Part shown: positions 56,218 to 64,000 of the stretch, piece by piece
Layout: the number at the start of each line of letters is the position of its first letter
How positions within the stretch are numbered: position 1 is the stretch's first letter
NCBI RefSeq assembly: GCF_000969985.1
Contig: NZ_CP009526.1
Span: forward strand, 3,286,001-3,350,000
Reading direction: 5' to 3'
DNA length: 64,000 nucleotides
Source of the DNA: Methanosarcina barkeri str. Wiesmoor
GTDB taxonomy: Archaea; Halobacteriota; Methanosarcinia; Methanosarcinales; Methanosarcinaceae
Notes under the pieces: generated by a model
What the model saw: only the letters and a program-made list of their open reading frames with translations
What the model was told of the DNA's origin: nothing
The model's database searches: none
Program-made: the position numbers and the translations under genes

Positions 56218-57321
56218 CAAAACTCCAGGTCTAAATTGATACCAAATAATTAAACCGAACAAAAACAATCGATTTCCCTTTTCCATTCTTGGATTAATCT
56301 TTGTTTTCAGGAGAGAAATTCGGACTTCCTTGAAGCGACAGTCTAACCATCTTCCGGTAAAAATGGAGGAACTTAAGGAGGATTTTGGACCCTATGCAGA
56401 GACCCTAACTTTGATTCTGTTCGGTTTCGACTTTTGTCAATGCTTGAGGAAAAGTTCTGGAACGTTTATCTTTTAGTGAGATTTCTGGCCTATGCAATTG
56501 ATGCTGATTTCTTAGTATCTTCTATATGAGTTCTTGAGGCGGTAGTTGTACTCTCTATTTTTTCAGCTGGGATTAACATATATCTATTTAGAAGGTATTT
56601 TGGAAGTTTGAGCTTAATTTTTGTTTCCTCTGTTTCTCAGGTGGTCACAGTAGTTAAACCAGTAATATCTTTAATTCCAATCTCTAATTATTTGAGTCTC
56701 TTTATATAAATGTAACAAAATTAATAATAAGTTTGAGCTTTAAAGATAATATAGGCACTTGACAAAATCGTTAAACAAAAGCTCACCATACACAGTATAT
56801 GTCAATGAAAATAGACGTAAAAACAAAACAGATTCTACTCCTAAATCTGTTTTGAAGAATTTATATAAGTAGTTTTAATGAATCCTGTTTTTGAAAATAA
56901 AACTAACATTCAACTTTGTACAAACCCTCTGAAATATATATCTCTATTTATTTGAATTTAATAACCTGAATACTTTTGTCTATTTATCTTTCAGGCTCAT
57001 GAAACTGTTTTAGATTGGTTTTCTACAATAAAGATAATAAAGTTCCAGATAAACTTATCTTTTGCGCCCTTCTAAAGCAAGTAAATCTGAAGAAAATGTC
57101 ATATAATTATCCTGGTAAAGCATGAATCTTAGAATGAATATTTTTTGGACAAAAAACTAGCTTTATTTCAAAGATCAACGGCCTCCCATCTCGAAAAATC
57201 AATTTTAGTTTTTAAATACATTTATAAAGAATAAATGGATACTTAGTAAATGAATAACGCAGATTAGCCAATATATTACCAAAATTACAGCAGATAATAA
57301 CAAGAAGATGGAGGAAACAAA
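56218..57321 (+). other. Leader/intergenic region of the Sm-like locus, copy B
   Basis: Homologous to 49680-50592 (copy A) and in part to 53790-54060 (remnant). The best-conserved part is 57015-57240, immediately upstream of the Sm-like gene. No conserved open frame. Confidence 0.6.
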
Positions 57322-57501
57322 ATGTATCAATGCTTTATAGTAGAACATTATCTTAACAAGCCTGTCGACGTTTACTGTGGTGGACCTGATGTTTTCAAAG
57401 GAACTATAGAAGCCTGTGCCGATAATGTCCTGACTCTCAATAACGAAGGCAAGTATACCCATGTGGCTATAGATAAAATAATCGCCCTTTGGCCTCAGTA
57501 A
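57322..57501 (+). CDS. Small Sm-like protein, copy B
   Basis: 59 residues (MYQCFIVEHYLNKPVDVYCG ... KIIALWPQ), start ATG 57322 after GGAGGAAACAAA. Ends where copy A's extra tail begins, so this is probably the ancestral length. Same putative Sm-like barrel pattern: GGPDVFKGTIEACADNVLTL and YTHVAIDKII. Function unknown; RNA binding would be the fold-based guess. Confidence 0.75.
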   Translation: MYQCFIVEHYLNKPVDVYCGGPDVFKGTIEACADNVLTLNNEGKYTHVAIDKIIALWPQ

Positions 57502-58211
57502 ACACATAAAGAATTTAGAAAATATTTATAAAGAGTACATATTTTTTATTTTTCTATCCTTTTTTATTGGTCATCCATTGTTATATGGTTGATATTGCCA
57601 TGATTAAATATTCAGTATAACAAATGCTTTCATTTTTGCGCAAGGAGCGCAAGTTAGCTCCAGTTTCACTGAGGTTCGGACAAAAAAGGCCTGGAAATTA
57701 CTTTATGAGCATTTGGGAATAATATAGGGCCTGGAAATTACTTTATGAACGTTTGGGAATAATATCAACCAGATAATAGAGAACGACCTTTTTATTTAAA
57801 TCTAATAAAATTATAATTTCAGAGACCTTGTAGAAATCTTCAGAAGTAACTAACTTCTATTTATTTGAACTAAATGAAATAATTCATTTTACGTATTTAA
57901 TTTCAACTTCTTGAATCTGATTTAGACATATTTTCTACATAGCTGAAATTTGCCATGTTCAGGTTCTGAAAGGCAAGTGCTGAACCAGAGTTAGATCTTT
58001 TTCCCCAAGCTTTCAAAACAGAGATTCAGAATAGAAATTTTGAGTTTTGGGATCAACTCCATTATATGGCAAAAATCTGCAAACACATGGGAACGAATTA
58101 TAAACCTATTTGCAGCTACCTAACTTGTAACCAATCATTGTCTAAAAAGTAAATTAATAGGAAAGTTTATTATATGTTATTTGGATCCCAACTACAAGTT
58201 CTATTTTTTAA
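57502..58211. other. Intergenic with a tandem-duplicated segment
   Basis: 710 bp. 57686-57770 contains GGCCTGGAAATTACTTTATG twice, 47 bp apart, each followed by an nnTTTGGGAATAATAT block. 57565-57760 is shared with the remnant at 54185-54330. No gene seen. Confidence 0.55.
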
Positions 58212-59573
58212 TTACACCTTAAGCGTTTCAGGGTTATCCTTAGACTCTCCAATCCACTGATAACCTTCTTCCCTGTTAACCACTCCAACAGTAAACTCTA
58301 TCCCACTTGTTTCCACATATTCCTTTATTCTCTTAAGGGCATGGTCTACCATCCCGCCAGCTGTAAGGATAAGGCAACGTTTTCCGCAAAGTGCCGCCAG
58401 GATAGTTTTGTCTATAACACCTGAGGAAACGTCCAACCTGATTTCGTCCTGCTCAGCAAGGATTTTACTCTTCTTGCCCATTGCCCCGACAAAGACGATT
58501 TCTCCTTCCTTAAGGATTTGTTTTAATTCTGGAAGGGAATAGTTGTCAGTATCATAAATCAGGACTCCGCCGGCTTTGATCCCTTTACGCTTTAACTCAA
58601 CAATAGCCCTTCCATCTGGATGGATATGCAGTACAGTAGCATTAACAGCCTCGTAAGGAGACTGAGTTGCATACTGTCCGTACATGATCCCTAAGTTCAG
58701 GCTATCTCCTTCTTTGATCCCCGGAGGGACATCAACCCATATCAGGTCAATAGGTTTTAGGGTATTGACAAGTTCAGGGATAGTTTTTGGGGAATTTCCT
58801 CCAGATGCAAGCCCTCTTCTTTCGATTTCATGATAGATCTCAAGGGTAGTAGGCTGTCTGAGCCCGGTTTTTTTAAGGAGTTCAGAGTCTTTGAAAACTT
58901 CTGCCGGAGTGCCCTGTCCTATAATTTTGCTGTTTGACAGCAGGAACACGTAATCAGACCAGCGGTATGCTAAATCCACATCATGAGTAGAGATAATGAT
59001 AGTGCTCCCAAACTGGTTAAATTCGTTAAGCAAATCCATGATTTCATCCGCCCCTACAGGATCAAGATTCGAGAGCGGTTCGTCAAGGATAATCACTTCA
59101 GGTTCCATTGACATAATCCCGGCAATTGCAACCCGTTTTTTCTGTCCTCCACTGAGGTGATGAGGTGGCTTATCTTTTAAATGAGAGAGTCCCACCTGTT
59201 CAAGGGCTTGCTGTACACAGGTATCAATCCTTTCTTTTGAATAACCCAGATTTGCAGGCCCGAAAGCCACATCCTGGTACACTGTAGGGGCAAAGATCTG
59301 GTCATCGGAATTCTGAAAAACAATTCCTATGGATTTTCGGATTTCCCTGAGAGATTTTGAATCGTACTTAAAAGGAGCTCCATGGAAAAGGACCTCCCCT
59401 TTAGCTGGTTTTAAGGTCCCGTTCAGTAGAAGAAAAAGCGTGGACTTTCCAGAGCCATTTTGACCTACGAAAGCTACCTTTTTTCCTCTTTTGATTTCGA
59501 TGTTCAGGTCCTGAATAGCCACAGTTCCGTCAGGGTATGTATATTTAAGGCCCCTGGTCTCAAGAATGATCAT
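58212..59573 (-). CDS. cbiO: Cobalt/nickel ECF transporter ATPase CbiO with C-terminal extension
   Basis: 453 residues. ABC ATPase in residues 1-240: Walker A GQNGSGKS (37-44), Q-loop FQNSDDQ, signature LSGGQ (140-144), Walker B IILDEP (161-166), switch His in STHDVD. A further 200 residues follow, with a hydrophobic/basic stretch ([26 protein letters not shown]) and [44 protein letters not shown]. This extension is not part of typical CbiO (about 280 residues) and resembles a small alpha/beta regulatory domain; I cannot name it. Start ATG 59573 after GAGGTAACAGATC. It is translated 11 bp after cbiQ. Confidence 0.9.
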   Translation of the reverse strand: MIILETRGLKYTYPDGTVAIQDLNIEIKRGKKVAFVGQNGSGKSTLFLLLNGTLKPAKGEVLFHGAPFKYDSKSLREIRKSIGIVFQNSDDQIFAPTVYQDVAFGPANLGYSKERIDTCVQQALEQVGLSHLKDKPPHHLSGGQKKRVAIAGIMSMEPEVIILDEPLSNLDPVGADEIMDLLNEFNQFGSTIIISTHDVDLAYRWSDYVFLLSNSKIIGQGTPAEVFKDSELLKKTGLRQPTTLEIYHEIERRGLASGGNSPKTIPELVNTLKPIDLIWVDVPPGIKEGDSLNLGIMYGQYATQSPYEAVNATVLHIHPDGRAIVELKRKGIKAGGVLIYDTDNYSLPELKQILKEGEIVFVGAMGKKSKILAEQDEIRLDVSSGVIDKTILAALCGKRCLILTAGGMVDHALKRIKEYVETSGIEFTVGVVNREEGYQWIGESKDNPETLKV

Positions 59574-59584
59574 GATCTGTTACC

Positions 59585-60367
59585 TCAAACAATGGATATG
59601 TTTTTTGTAAAATAAAACAGTGCAAGAGTTGAAATAAAGTAGGCAGAGGTTAGAAGTAATTCTGTTGCCTTTACAGGTCTCTTAACCTCGAAAAGGGTCA
59701 TTTTTCCGTCATAGCACCTGGAATTCATTGCCAGAAAGAGTTTGTCTCCCTGCTCCCAGGAAAGGATGAAAAGAGTGCTTGCAAGCATTCCAATAGAATT
59801 TATAGAACGCCTGAAGTTCGAGTACCCGAGTCTTACAGTCTGGGCATACCTTATGCAAAGGGCCATGTCCAGGAAAACAAAAATGTACCTGTAAATAAGC
59901 ATTGAAAGTTCGATAAGAGATTCCGGAAGCCTGGCAGCTTTGAGTACGGCAAAAAGTTCGATCATGGGGGTTGTCAGTGCGAGGAAATAAAGACAGCACA
60001 TCCCACTTATTGATCTTGCAAGTACCAGCATGGCAAGCTCAAATCCATCTGTTCTTACAGAGAGAGGATAGCCGAGGAATTTGAATGACAACAATTCAGG
60101 TCCCGATCCGGAAAAGAAGGCAATAATAAGAATACCTGCAATAGCAAAGCCCAAAGGGGCCAGCAAGAGCTTAAAATATGTTTTAAGAGGTGCCTTGCCA
60201 AGAGCCACTGTTGCAAAGCTCATGCATAATGCCATAAAAATAGGAGGAATTGGGGACGTGGCTGAAACTCCTGCAATTAAGCCGAATAATACTATCGCCA
60301 ATTTCAACCAGTTGTTTCGATGCCTGAGGGGGCTCATTAGGGCATAATCGTCAAGGATATTGGTCAT
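59585..60367 (-). CDS. cbiQ: Cobalt/nickel ECF transporter T component CbiQ
   Basis: 260 residues with five or six hydrophobic segments and the conserved cytoplasmic coupling-helix motifs (ARSISGMCCLYF, AKAARLPESLIELS-type ALLKAARLPESL, and RYAQTVRLGYSNFRRSI). These helices dock onto the ATPase. The SPLRHRNNWLKL start is typical of CbiQ. Start ATG 60367 after GAGGATTCCCTG. In the same operon as cbiO, downstream of the CDF gene (121 bp). Confidence 0.9.
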   Translation of the reverse strand: MTNILDDYALMSPLRHRNNWLKLAIVLFGLIAGVSATSPIPPIFMALCMSFATVALGKAPLKTYFKLLLAPLGFAIAGILIIAFFSGSGPELLSFKFLGYPLSVRTDGFELAMLVLARSISGMCCLYFLALTTPMIELFAVLKAARLPESLIELSMLIYRYIFVFLDMALCIRYAQTVRLGYSNFRRSINSIGMLASTLFILSWEQGDKLFLAMNSRCYDGKMTLFEVKRPVKATELLLTSAYFISTLALFYFTKNISIV

Positions 60368-60488
60368 CAGGGAATCCTCAAGTAAAATAAAATCAAGTTG
60401 AGTTGAGTTTTGTTCTATATGATGGTTATTATATAATGGTTATGGTGGGCAAGGACCCTTATTACCTAAACCTGAATCTTTTGTGATC

Positions 60489-61631
60489 TTATTGGAAATA
60501 AGCAACTAAAATATTCTTTTGTTTCCCACGTATCTTTTCCAAATTTTTATGTCCGCAATGACAGCTTTCCCCTGAGGCTGTAAGTGGATCTACATGGATG
60601 GTTGTTCCAGATAGATAGAAAAAGTTCTCCAGAAGCTTTTCTCTTATCACGCTAGCAATTTCATGTCCCTCTTCAACCGAAAGAGAAGGCTCAACGGAAG
60701 CATTGATCTCCGCATGGAGCTGATGTCCGATCCAGCGGACTCTAAGATCCGTAACTTCACAAACACCTTCAACACTCTCAGCAATAATTTTTACGTTATC
60801 AATGACTTCAGGTTCAACGCCGTCAAGAAGGCGAATAAACACGAGTTTACTTGTGTCAAAGACTATTTTCAGGATTGCTACTGTGATTAGCAGACCAATG
60901 AGAGGATCAATTATCGGGTATCCTACCCAGATTCCTGCAGCTCCGATAAGGACTGCAAGGCTGGTAAAGCCATCTACCCGAGCATGGTAGCCGTCAGCAA
61001 TAAGAGCTGCACTCCCTATTTCTTTTCCGACTTTCATCCGAAACTGGGCTACTAACTCGTTTCCAACGCAGCCTATAATCCCTGCAACAACCACAGCCTG
61101 CAAATGCTCTATCGGTTGCGGACTAAAGAAGCGATTTACAGATTCATATCCTGCTACAATTGCACTGAAAAGGATAAGGAAAACGATGATCACGCCTGCA
61201 AGATCTTCTACTCTACCATATCCGTAGGAGAAGCGTTTGCTTGGTTTTCTTCTGGCCAGGGAAAAAGCTATTGCAAGAGGAATTGCAGTAGATGCATCCC
61301 CGAAGTTGTGGATGGTGTCGGCAAGAAGGGCAACACTGCCTGAAATATAAACGATGAAAATCTGCAGAACGGCTGTAACCATCAGCCCGATAAACGACCA
61401 TTTGACAGCCCAGAGCCCTTTGCTAGTAGCAAGTATGGAAGGATCAACAGTTCCATGAGTATGGCTGTGCTTGTAGGAGGGCGTATGGGAATGAGTGTGG
61501 GAGTGGTCATGAGAATGAACGTGAAAACTGGAGAGAAAATTGAAAAATCCTTTTTTACGGGTATTCTCATGGAGCTGTTCGGAACCGCTTCCCTTTCCAT
61601 TGGGATAAGAATTAGAATGTTTTTCAGACAT
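60489..61631 (-). CDS. Cation diffusion facilitator (CDF) metal exporter, His-rich
   Basis: 380 residues from ATG 61631 (AAGAGGTCAGTT upstream). The longer frame to 61721 is read through a MITE-like repeat and has no ribosome site. A His-rich N-terminal loop (about 37-62: HVHSHDHSHTHSHTPSYKHSHTHG) precedes six membrane segments. Metal-site residues: LADTIHNFGDAST (HxxxD in TM2) and ALIADGYHARVDGFTS (HxxxD in TM5), HD pattern of zinc/cobalt/nickel CDF exporters. A cytoplasmic C-terminal domain ends CHCGHKNLEK. It probably exports divalent metal by proton antiport. Its place inside the cbi uptake locus suggests nickel or cobalt, but zinc cannot be excluded. Confidence 0.9.
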   Translation of the reverse strand: MSEKHSNSYPNGKGSGSEQLHENTRKKGFFNFLSSFHVHSHDHSHTHSHTPSYKHSHTHGTVDPSILATSKGLWAVKWSFIGLMVTAVLQIFIVYISGSVALLADTIHNFGDASTAIPLAIAFSLARRKPSKRFSYGYGRVEDLAGVIIVFLILFSAIVAGYESVNRFFSPQPIEHLQAVVVAGIIGCVGNELVAQFRMKVGKEIGSAALIADGYHARVDGFTSLAVLIGAAGIWVGYPIIDPLIGLLITVAILKIVFDTSKLVFIRLLDGVEPEVIDNVKIIAESVEGVCEVTDLRVRWIGHQLHAEINASVEPSLSVEEGHEIASVIREKLLENFFYLSGTTIHVDPLTASGESCHCGHKNLEKIRGKQKNILVAYFQ

Positions 61632-61659
61632 AACTGACCTCTTGATTAGTTTAATTATT

Positions 61660-61740
61660 GAGCCTATCTTGAAACCCATTTTGTTCATGATCATTAAGGA
61701 TTTCCAGAATTGCTCTTTCACAATAAGAAGCTCGATTGGT
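61660..61740. mobile_element. End of the 52.6-kb MITE-like element
   Basis: GAGCCTATCTTGAAACCC (61660-61677) resembles the element's terminus, and ATCATTAAGGATTTCCAGAATTG resembles its subterminal part. It overlaps the upstream region of the CDF gene. Confidence 0.5.
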
Positions 61741-62637
61741 TACTGAAAGGACAAGATTCAAAGAGCAAATTTTGATCAACGGTATAAGTTCAATGATCAA
61801 CGGTATAAACTCAACAAGGACACTTGGAAGCAGTTTTATAAATAGGTATTTATCTTTAGAAAATAATTTTTTATGCAGGGTTTCATACGTTTTCCTGGAG
61901 AAATATTATATAAAGAAGCTTTCCATCATGAGCAGTTTATAGCTAACCTTCCCGAAAGAAGCAAAAAATTAGATATTTATTACTGGAAATTAGATATGGG
62001 ATATTTCTGTGTATTAACAATAGATCTTGATACTGATTTTTTGTATGGACTGACGAACTCATATAATGCTTCAATCTTTTAGTGCAGCGAAAAATTCGAA
62101 TTTTCAATAAATATCAAAATTTTATTATCACAAATTCTCACAACATAATACAAATTTATGAGGAATTTAGAAAATAATCTATCTGATTAAAACAAGTAAT
62201 AATGAATTACCAAGAAGTATAATTATATTTGAAAAACATGTACATGCGAAATAGTAAATAAATGGAAAAACAGAAAAAACAATTAAATTTGTGTTTTCCT
62301 GCGAAATTTACATAAATGTTTCATTCCTCCTCCCCTAAACAAAAACTTTTATATATAATCAATTTTTTCAGAAATAAGGACTAGGGAAAAAGAGTTTCAG
62401 AAATCTGTTTGAAAAACTATATGTAAATATTCCATAGGAAAGCTCAAAATTACAAAGACAGCTGTATCTATTTGGAAACAAAAAACTTATTGAGCTGTGG
62501 AGTTGCAGATAATCACAATCCACTTGAGACAATTAATTATATACGGGGTTTTGCCAAAGTTGATAAAATACTTTAAAAAATTGAAATAGATCAAAAATGT
62601 TTGGTTTGTGCCCGGAAATTATTAATCAATTCCGAAA

Positions 62638-62774
62638 AAACGAGTATGAAACTCTTCGAATTACAGGCACAAAAATATGAAAGTACTTGAAACGACTTTC
62701 ATGCCAAACGAGTATGAAACTCTTCGAATTACAGGCACAAAAATATGAAAGTACTTGAAACGACTTTCATGCCA
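62638..62774. repeat. 68-bp perfect tandem duplication with two hairpins
   Basis: Copies at 62638-62705 and 62706-62773 are identical. Each contains GAGTATGAAACTC and ATGAAAGTACTTGAAACGACTTTCAT-like palindromes (arms ATGAAAGT and ACTTTCAT). There are no spacers, so this is not CRISPR. It lies between the cbiN terminator and the CDF gene. The remainder of 61741-62637 is AT-rich without a gene I can support. Confidence 0.9.
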
Positions 62775-62870
62775 AAGAGTAAATCTCCCGAATTTGAGAA
62801 AAATAGGAATTCTTTTGCTTGTGGTTTTCAAGAACTCAAACCATTAACTAAAAATTAAAAACTAGAAGAG

Positions 62871-62900
62871 AAAAACTTTCCTTCCTTCAAGGAAGGAAAG
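62871..62900 (-). terminator. Terminator hairpin after cbiMN
   Basis: CTTTCCTTCCTT (62876-62887), one base, AAGGAAGGAAAG (62889-62900): a 12-bp inverted repeat. On the minus strand it is followed by five T. It lies 37 bp past the cbiN stop. Confidence 0.75.
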
Positions 62901-62937
62901 GAAACATGGCAAAGAAAAAAATGTACAGAGAATGTTT

Positions 62938-63273
62938 TTACAGCGATTGCTTTTCAGTTTTACTTCCGGTTTTGAACCCGAGTTTTTTTTCATAGTTGTT
63001 TTTGGCCCTGTAATATCCAAGGAAATATCCAATGATCGATGCACCGATAGCTGCCTGTAACGCAAATAGAAGGCTTTCAATTTCACCACTTGGAGGTTCC
63101 CATATAGGTTCTGCAATAGGTTTGTAAGTCCCACCGGTAATTTCCTCAATAACACCTTCAGGTTTGTCGTCAGCTCCGCCATATTCGGCATCTGTGGTCG
63201 AAGAGACGTAAATGAACTGAGCTACAAAAATCAGGAGAATTGCAAGTACTATAAGTTCTAATTTTCTACTCAT
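62938..63273 (-). CDS. cbiN: Cobalt transport accessory protein CbiN
   Basis: 111 residues. Two membrane segments (about 8-26 and 68-87) with an extracellular loop between them: [16 protein letters not shown] and [27 protein letters not shown], the conserved CbiN loop and second helix. CbiN assists metal insertion into CbiM. Its start (ATG 63273) overlaps the cbiM stop by four bases (ATGA), showing coupled translation. The basic tail [13 protein letters not shown] is cytoplasmic. Confidence 0.93.
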   Translation of the reverse strand: MSRKLELIVLAILLIFVAQFIYVSSTTDAEYGGADDKPEGVIEEITGGTYKPIAEPIWEPPSGEIESLLFALQAAIGASIIGYFLGYYRAKNNYEKKLGFKTGSKTEKQSL

Positions 63274-63977
63274 GCAGGGAGCCCCCTAAGTTTTCTTACA
63301 AGTGGTTCTCCAATAACTTTCATTTCAACTAATAAATCACTTTTAGCTTGTATGATATACTTGAAAAGCAGTGCACTGACAGCGCCTTCTACAATCGCCA
63401 ACGGTACCTGAGTAATTGCGAAAATTGCAACAAATTTGCTGAATGAACTGAAGAAACCTCCAAAGGTAAGTATGTCTCCTGCAGGAAATGCCAGAGCAAG
63501 TTCTGTAGAAGTCACAATGTAAGTAGCCCAATCTCCAAGGGTTGCAGCCAAAAAGACGATTAAATAAAAATTAAGTTTAGCTTTCATCCCAGTCTTATAG
63601 ATCAGGTATGCCACTATCGGACCCACGATGCCCATGGAGAAGACATTTGCTCCAAGGGTGGTCAGGCCACCATGTGCAAGGAAAAGAGCCTGATAGATAA
63701 GTACAATTGTCGAGAGAACGGCAGTAATAGCAGGCCCAAATATGATTGCACCTATACCAGTCCCTGTTGGATGCGAACAGCTTCCGGTAACTGAAGGCAT
63801 TTTGAGTGATGAAAGGACGAAAATAAATGCACCTGCAACGGCAAGTACAGGTAAAATTCCGCGCTCCTCTTTCACTAACTTATTCAGTTTGTAAACACCA
63901 TATGCTACAACTGGTATTGATACTACAAACCATACTATACACCAAATAGCTGGTAAATATCCTTCCATTATATGCAT
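63270..63977 (-). CDS. cbiM: Cobalt/nickel ECF transporter S component CbiM
   Basis: 235 residues. The N-terminus MHIMEGYLP supplies the metal-binding His (Met1-His2 amino-terminal copper/nickel-type site), which places the start firmly at ATG 63977 (GGTGATTCG upstream). [10 protein letters not shown] contains the second binding His, and [21 protein letters not shown] the third. About seven membrane segments. It binds Co2+ or Ni2+ and works with CbiN, CbiQ and CbiO. Coenzyme F430 and corrinoids both require this uptake in methanogens. Confidence 0.95.
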   Translation of the reverse strand: MHIMEGYLPAIWCIVWFVVSIPVVAYGVYKLNKLVKEERGILPVLAVAGAFIFVLSSLKMPSVTGSCSHPTGTGIGAIIFGPAITAVLSTIVLIYQALFLAHGGLTTLGANVFSMGIVGPIVAYLIYKTGMKAKLNFYLIVFLAATLGDWATYIVTSTELALAFPAGDILTFGGFFSSFSKFVAIFAITQVPLAIVEGAVSALLFKYIIQAKSDLLVEMKVIGEPLVRKLRGLPA

Positions 63978-64000
63978 CGAATCACCATAATAATAAGGAA

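Noticed and set aside
61873-62082. 69-residue plus-strand frame
   Set aside because: No ribosome site; lies in a long non-coding AT-rich stretch.
62638-62774. Possible CRISPR
   Set aside because: Only two back-to-back identical units with no spacers between them and no cas genes in the window.

Overview
The window reads as a chromosomal segment of a Methanosarcina species (Euryarchaeota, methylotrophic/acetoclastic methanogen). This rests on gene content recognised by eye, not on a search: a homocitrate synthase of coenzyme B biosynthesis (AksA), an archaeal type II GAPDH, an F420H2-oxidase-type flavodiiron protein, DtdA, archaeal initiation factor 1A, HisE, a NOG1-type GTPase, a MEDS/PAS/HisKA_2 sensor kinase, a NosD/PKD surface protein, CxxC-x17-CxxC zinc-ribbon proteins and a cbiMNQO uptake system. 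Intergenic DNA is long, AT-rich and full of short tandem repeats. I see no rRNA, tRNA or CRISPR array.

Layout. 1-9.7 kb is mostly housekeeping on the minus strand: DUF3160 and a secreted protein (+), then aksA, nadK with an inositol-phosphatase-family gene 1 bp away, gap, a CooT-like protein, a DUF89 protein and a desulforedoxin-like mini-protein. 9.8-17.6 kb is a sensory block, a large histidine kinase and a CheB-CheR-PAS fusion, bracketed by two DUF3147 membrane proteins. 17.6-25.5 kb holds dtdA, glnA divergent from fprA, an APC permease and a fold-III PLP decarboxylase. 25.5-27.4 kb has no protein genes but carries three copies of a two-hairpin element whose stems covary, two of them behind a TATA box: a candidate small-RNA family. 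27.4-33.5 kb is a carboxylic-acid module: 2-oxoacid:ferredoxin oxidoreductase (three genes, with beta and gamma fused), an AMP-forming acyl-CoA synthetase and an XRE-cupin regulator. 34-41.6 kb is a beta-helix/PKD surface protein, an ACT regulator, a YkgJ-like protein, an aconitase-family large subunit (possible partner of aksA), hisE, an HTH-CBS regulator and a NOG1 GTPase.

41.8-57.5 kb is an accessory, decaying zone. It has remnants of at least four transposases, two MITE-like elements, a zinc-ribbon gene with a dead paralogue, an aIF1A frame with no usable start codon, cbiA/cfbB, a probably acquired APH-family kinase, and a duplicated pair of small genes (Sm-like and DsrE-like) with a third, deleted copy. 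It also holds a double desulforedoxin-like gene killed by two in-frame stops. 58.2-64 kb is the cobalt/nickel uptake locus, cbiM-cbiN, then a terminator and a 68-bp tandem repeat, then a His-rich CDF exporter, then cbiQ-cbiO.

The strongest candidates for something undescribed are the covarying triple RNA element at 26.1-27.0 kb, the split cbi locus with an efflux gene inside it and a C-terminal extension on CbiO, and the Sm-like/DsrE-like duplicated segments with a long conserved leader. All functional assignments are from residue motifs and family memory; no alignments were run.
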